Positions 13,436-15,927 of a stretch of DNA of 15,927 nucleotides are shown in pieces. Location: the NCBI GenBank assembly GCA_965370805.1, contig CBDUVZ010000065.1:1-15927 (forward strand). Direction: 5' to 3'. Both the position numbers and the translations under genes were made by a program. Numbering within the stretch: position 1 is the first letter of the stretch; each line of letters starts with the position of its first letter. Below the pieces are notes generated by a model, which did not search any database, was not told the DNA's origin, and saw nothing but the letters and a program-made list of their open reading frames with translations. This DNA comes from CBDUVZ01 sp965370805 (GTDB lineage: Bacteria; Hydrothermota; Tepidihabitantia; Tepidihabitantales; Tepidihabitantaceae).

Positions 13436-15927
13436 TCAGTTGTCGGCTGTGGGCAGGGTTATGATGAAGGTGACGCCGCGGCCCGGTTCGGATTCGGCGG
13501 TTATCGTGCCGCGGTTCGCTTCGACGAAGGATTTGCAGATCGGCAGCCCGAGCCCGATGCCGACCAGCCTGGTTGAGAAGAGAGGCTCGAATACCCGCTT
13601 CATGTTTTCGGGCGGGATTCCGGGACCGGTGTCGGATACCGTTACTCTGATTTCGCCTTTTCCGGCGGATGCCGAAATGGAAATTCTGCCGTTGCTGTCC
13701 ATCGCCTGGCCGGCGTTGATAAGGAGATTGAGGAATACCTGTTCCAATTCGTCCGCGTCGACGTAGATGTGTGGCAGGGATTCGGGCAGGTCGAGGTCCA
13801 GTCTCACGGTTGACGGCAGGGCCGCGTTCCGGACGGCTTTATCGACGATGGGTCGAAGGCGGCAGCGGGCCGGGCTGGTTTCTTTTCCCCGGATGAAGTC
13901 GAGCAGGTTGGCGACGATCCGGTCGGAGCGCTGGATTTCCTCTTCAATCAGTTCCAGGTGCCGGGCGGGTTTGCCGGCGAGTTGTTTCCCGGTGAGCTCC
14001 CGCAGGTAGTACGCCGCGTTGCGCATCGTGCCGAGCGGGTTGCGCAGTTCGTGGGCGATGCTCCCGGCGACCTGACCGAGCGTCGCCAGTTTCTCGCGCC
14101 TGACCAGTTCTTCCTGAGTCTGTTTCAGTTCCCGGGTGCGCTTGTCGACGAGTTCTTCGAGGTGCTCGCGGTGTTTCTTCAGTTCTTCTTCGGCCTGCTT
14201 GCGCTCGGTGATGTCCCGGAGGATGCCGACCGAGTGCCACTTGCCTTTGACCTGCATCGTGGACAGTGCGAGTTCGACCGGGATTTCTCTGCCGTCTTTG
14301 CGAAGCGCAAGCAGTTCGAATGTCCTGTCGGTCGTTGTGCTCCGTCCGGTCTGCCGGAACCGGCTGAAGGTTTCGCGGAAAGCCTTGCGATATCTCTCGG
14401 GAGCGAGGAGTTCGTGCAGGCTCCGGCCGAGGGCTTCCCGTTCTTTGTATCCGAAGATCCGCTCGGCTGCGGGATTCCAGTAGGCTACGTTCCCGTCGTT
14501 GTCCATCCTGATGATCGCATCCCTGGCCGTGACGGCGATGGCGCGGTACCGTTCTTCGCTGACTTTCAGCGCTTCTTCGGCCTGCTTGCGTTCGGTGATG
14601 TCAGCACCGGCCCCGACGAACCGGCGGATCCGGCCGTCGGGTTCCTTGACCGGGATGAAGCGGATTTCGAATGCCCGGGGTTCGCCCTGCCGGACGAAAC
14701 GGACTTCGTAGACGTGCGGCCTGCCTTCCCTGGCTTTGTCGATGGAGTACCGGATAGCTTTCACTTCCACGGGTGAGTGCAGGTCGGCGATGCGCTTGCC
14801 GTTGTAATAGTCCGGGGTGTGTCCTTCGACTGCGGCGAAAGCCGCGTTCACCTGCTCGTAATAGGCTTCACCGTCTTCCTGCTCGACGATTGACCAGAGC
14901 AGGGCGTCGGCGCCGTCGAACAGGGCCTGCAGTTCGCGGCGGTTCCGGTCCCGTTCCTGCTCCGTCCGCTTGCGCTCGGTGACGTCTTCGAACACGGTCG
15001 CGAACCGACCCTTTGCCGGGGAGAAGGCCGATACGCGGAAGGTCTTGTGCAGCGGTTCGTAGGTTGTCTCGAACGTGACCGGCCTGCCGGTTGCCGCTAC
15101 CTGCGCGAAGACGTCGAGATGGGGCGGACAGCCGGTTCCGTACAGCTCCGACGCGATGCTGCCGGTAGCTTGCTGCCGGTTGATACCGGTGATTGCTTCG
15201 TAGGCCGGATTGACTTCCATGATGATGTAGTCTTCGGGTCGGCCGGATTCGTCGTAGAGCACCTGGTGCAGGGCTACGCCTTCAGCCATCGAGGAGTAGA
15301 GGGACCGGTAGCGTTCTTCGCTTGCCTGCAGTGCTTTCTCGGCCCGCTGCCGGCCCGCGGTAATCCGGCGCGTGAAGAAGAGCACGGCCGCGAGGGCAGT
15401 CGCGAAGAGCAGCAGGGTGGTAAGCACCAGCCAGCGGGTGAGCCCGGTAGTTATGGCCAGTATTGCGGACAGCGGCGTTTCGACCACAACGCCCCAGCCG
15501 TTGGACTGCAGGGTGGTCTGACAACTGAAATACGGGGTGCCGTTGTGCTTGTGGACTTCGTGCCAGTCGGTTTCGTCCCGCATGATGGCCCGGATGCACG
15601 GCCGGTCACGGTAGTCAAGTGACAGCGGACCGTCCTTCAGTACGAACAGGTCCATTCCGGAATGGGCGACGACTGTGCCTTTTCGGTCCACCACGAACGC
15701 GACCTGGTCCTTGCTGAGCGGGTGGGTGGCTACCCGCTCAATCAACTCGTTCAGCCTGACGTTGCCGAGCAGGACGCCGACGTGCCTGCCGGCCGCCGTC
15801 TCGATCGGAACCGCGACCGAGACGCCGACGATTCCGGACTCAGGGTAGAAGACGGGAGTGCCGAAGTTGATTCCGCCCTGCTCAAAGGGGACTACGAAGA
15901 ACGGCCGGTCCGCATAGGTCCCGGCGT
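13436..15927 (-). CDS. Cache/PAS sensor histidine kinase (5' end missing)
   Basis: At least 829 residues are visible; the gene enters from the right edge. Order (residues counted from the edge): the end of an extracytoplasmic Cache sensor (1-about 155; YADRPFFVVPFEQGG, VGVSVAVPIET), one transmembrane helix (about 162-185), then three PAS domains (about 200-318, 324-448, 454-578). A coiled coil follows, then a HisKA domain with phospho-acceptor His625 (GSIAHELRNP), and a HATPase domain with N-box NAGQA (about 737), DTGPGI (765-770) and GIGLGL (789-794). It should sense a small molecule or periplasmic state and phosphorylate a response regulator, not seen here. The PAS2-PAS3 and PAS3-coiled-coil joins share nearly identical DNA around 14185-14217 and 14573-14605, evidence of recent PAS duplication. 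Confidence 0.93.
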   Translation of the reverse strand, partial: AGTYADRPFFVVPFEQGGINFGTPVFYPESGIVGVSVAVPIETAAGRHVGVLLGNVRLNELIERVATHPLSKDQVAFVVDRKGTVVAHSGMDLFVLKDGPLSLDYRDRPCIRAIMRDETDWHEVHKHNGTPYFSCQTTLQSNGWGVVVETPLSAILAITTGLTRWLVLTTLLLFATALAAVLFFTRRITAGRQRAEKALQASEERYRSLYSSMAEGVALHQVLYDESGRPEDYIIMEVNPAYEAITGINRQQATGSIASELYGTGCPPHLDVFAQVAATGRPVTFETTYEPLHKTFRVSAFSPAKGRFATVFEDVTERKRTEQERDRNRRELQALFDGADALLWSIVEQEDGEAYYEQVNAAFAAVEGHTPDYYNGKRIADLHSPVEVKAIRYSIDKAREGRPHVYEVRFVRQGEPRAFEIRFIPVKEPDGRIRRFVGAGADITERKQAEEALKVSEERYRAIAVTARDAIIRMDNDGNVAYWNPAAERIFGYKEREALGRSLHELLAPERYRKAFRETFSRFRQTGRSTTTDRTFELLALRKDGREIPVELALSTMQVKGKWHSVGILRDITERKQAEEELKKHREHLEELVDKRTRELKQTQEELVRREKLATLGQVAGSIAHELRNPLGTMRNAAYYLRELTGKQLAGKPARHLELIEEEIQRSDRIVANLLDFIRGKETSPARCRLRPIVDKAVRNAALPSTVRLDLDLPESLPHIYVDADELEQVFLNLLINAGQAMDSNGRISISASAGKGEIRVTVSDTGPGIPPENMKRVFEPLFSTRLVGIGLGLPICKSFVEANRGTITAESEPGRGVTFIITLPTADN

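Overview
The window is GC-rich bacterial chromosome. It carries secreted proteins with Por/T9SS-like C-terminal tails, several small Ig-like (PKD, Big) lipoproteins, an Asp-box propeller, and intergenic debris of short dispersed repeats. By inference this combination fits an uncultured FCB-related lineage such as candidate phylum WOR-3; no marker gene here proves it. No phage, transposase, CRISPR array, rRNA or tRNA is visible, and no known defence system can be supported.

Layout. Positions 1-1505 hold no gene I can support. They contain a nested hairpin (144-187), a long degenerate array with a strict 12-bp period in two blocks (316-579 and 676-903), a mosaic of dispersed repeats (about 1053-1260), a palindromic repeat element (1264-1367) and a GC-rich hairpin (1459-1485). 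On the minus strand, rmuC (4849-3731) and a secreted Asp-box propeller (3734-1506) overlap by ATGA. On the plus strand follow two PKD lipoproteins (4986-6404 and 6482-6859), then a tight cluster of endonuclease IV (nfo), a beta-CASP metallo-beta-lactamase nuclease, a Big_7-type lipoprotein and a subtilase (6917-11296). Convergent to it is queD (11649-11308). Further on the minus strand, a YghO-like GNAT protein overlaps by ATGA with a small single-pass membrane protein (13182-11705). After another repeat-bearing gap comes a Cache/PAS sensor histidine kinase whose 5' end runs off the right edge (13436-15927).

How the parts relate. Nfo and RmuC are DNA-maintenance proteins, the beta-CASP enzyme probably processes RNA, and QueD feeds queuosine synthesis. 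Both DNA-maintenance genes share transcripts with exported proteins of unknown purpose. Genes at the head of a transcript tend to show a TTGAC-like -35, a 16-bp spacer and a TAnnnT -10 placed so close that the mRNA leader is predicted to be absent or a few bases long. Several genes inside operons instead carry GGAG-type ribosome-binding sites.

The most unusual items are the 12-bp-period array, the recurrent short-leader promoter layout, and the two ATGA/TTGA-coupled pairings of nucleases with other genes.
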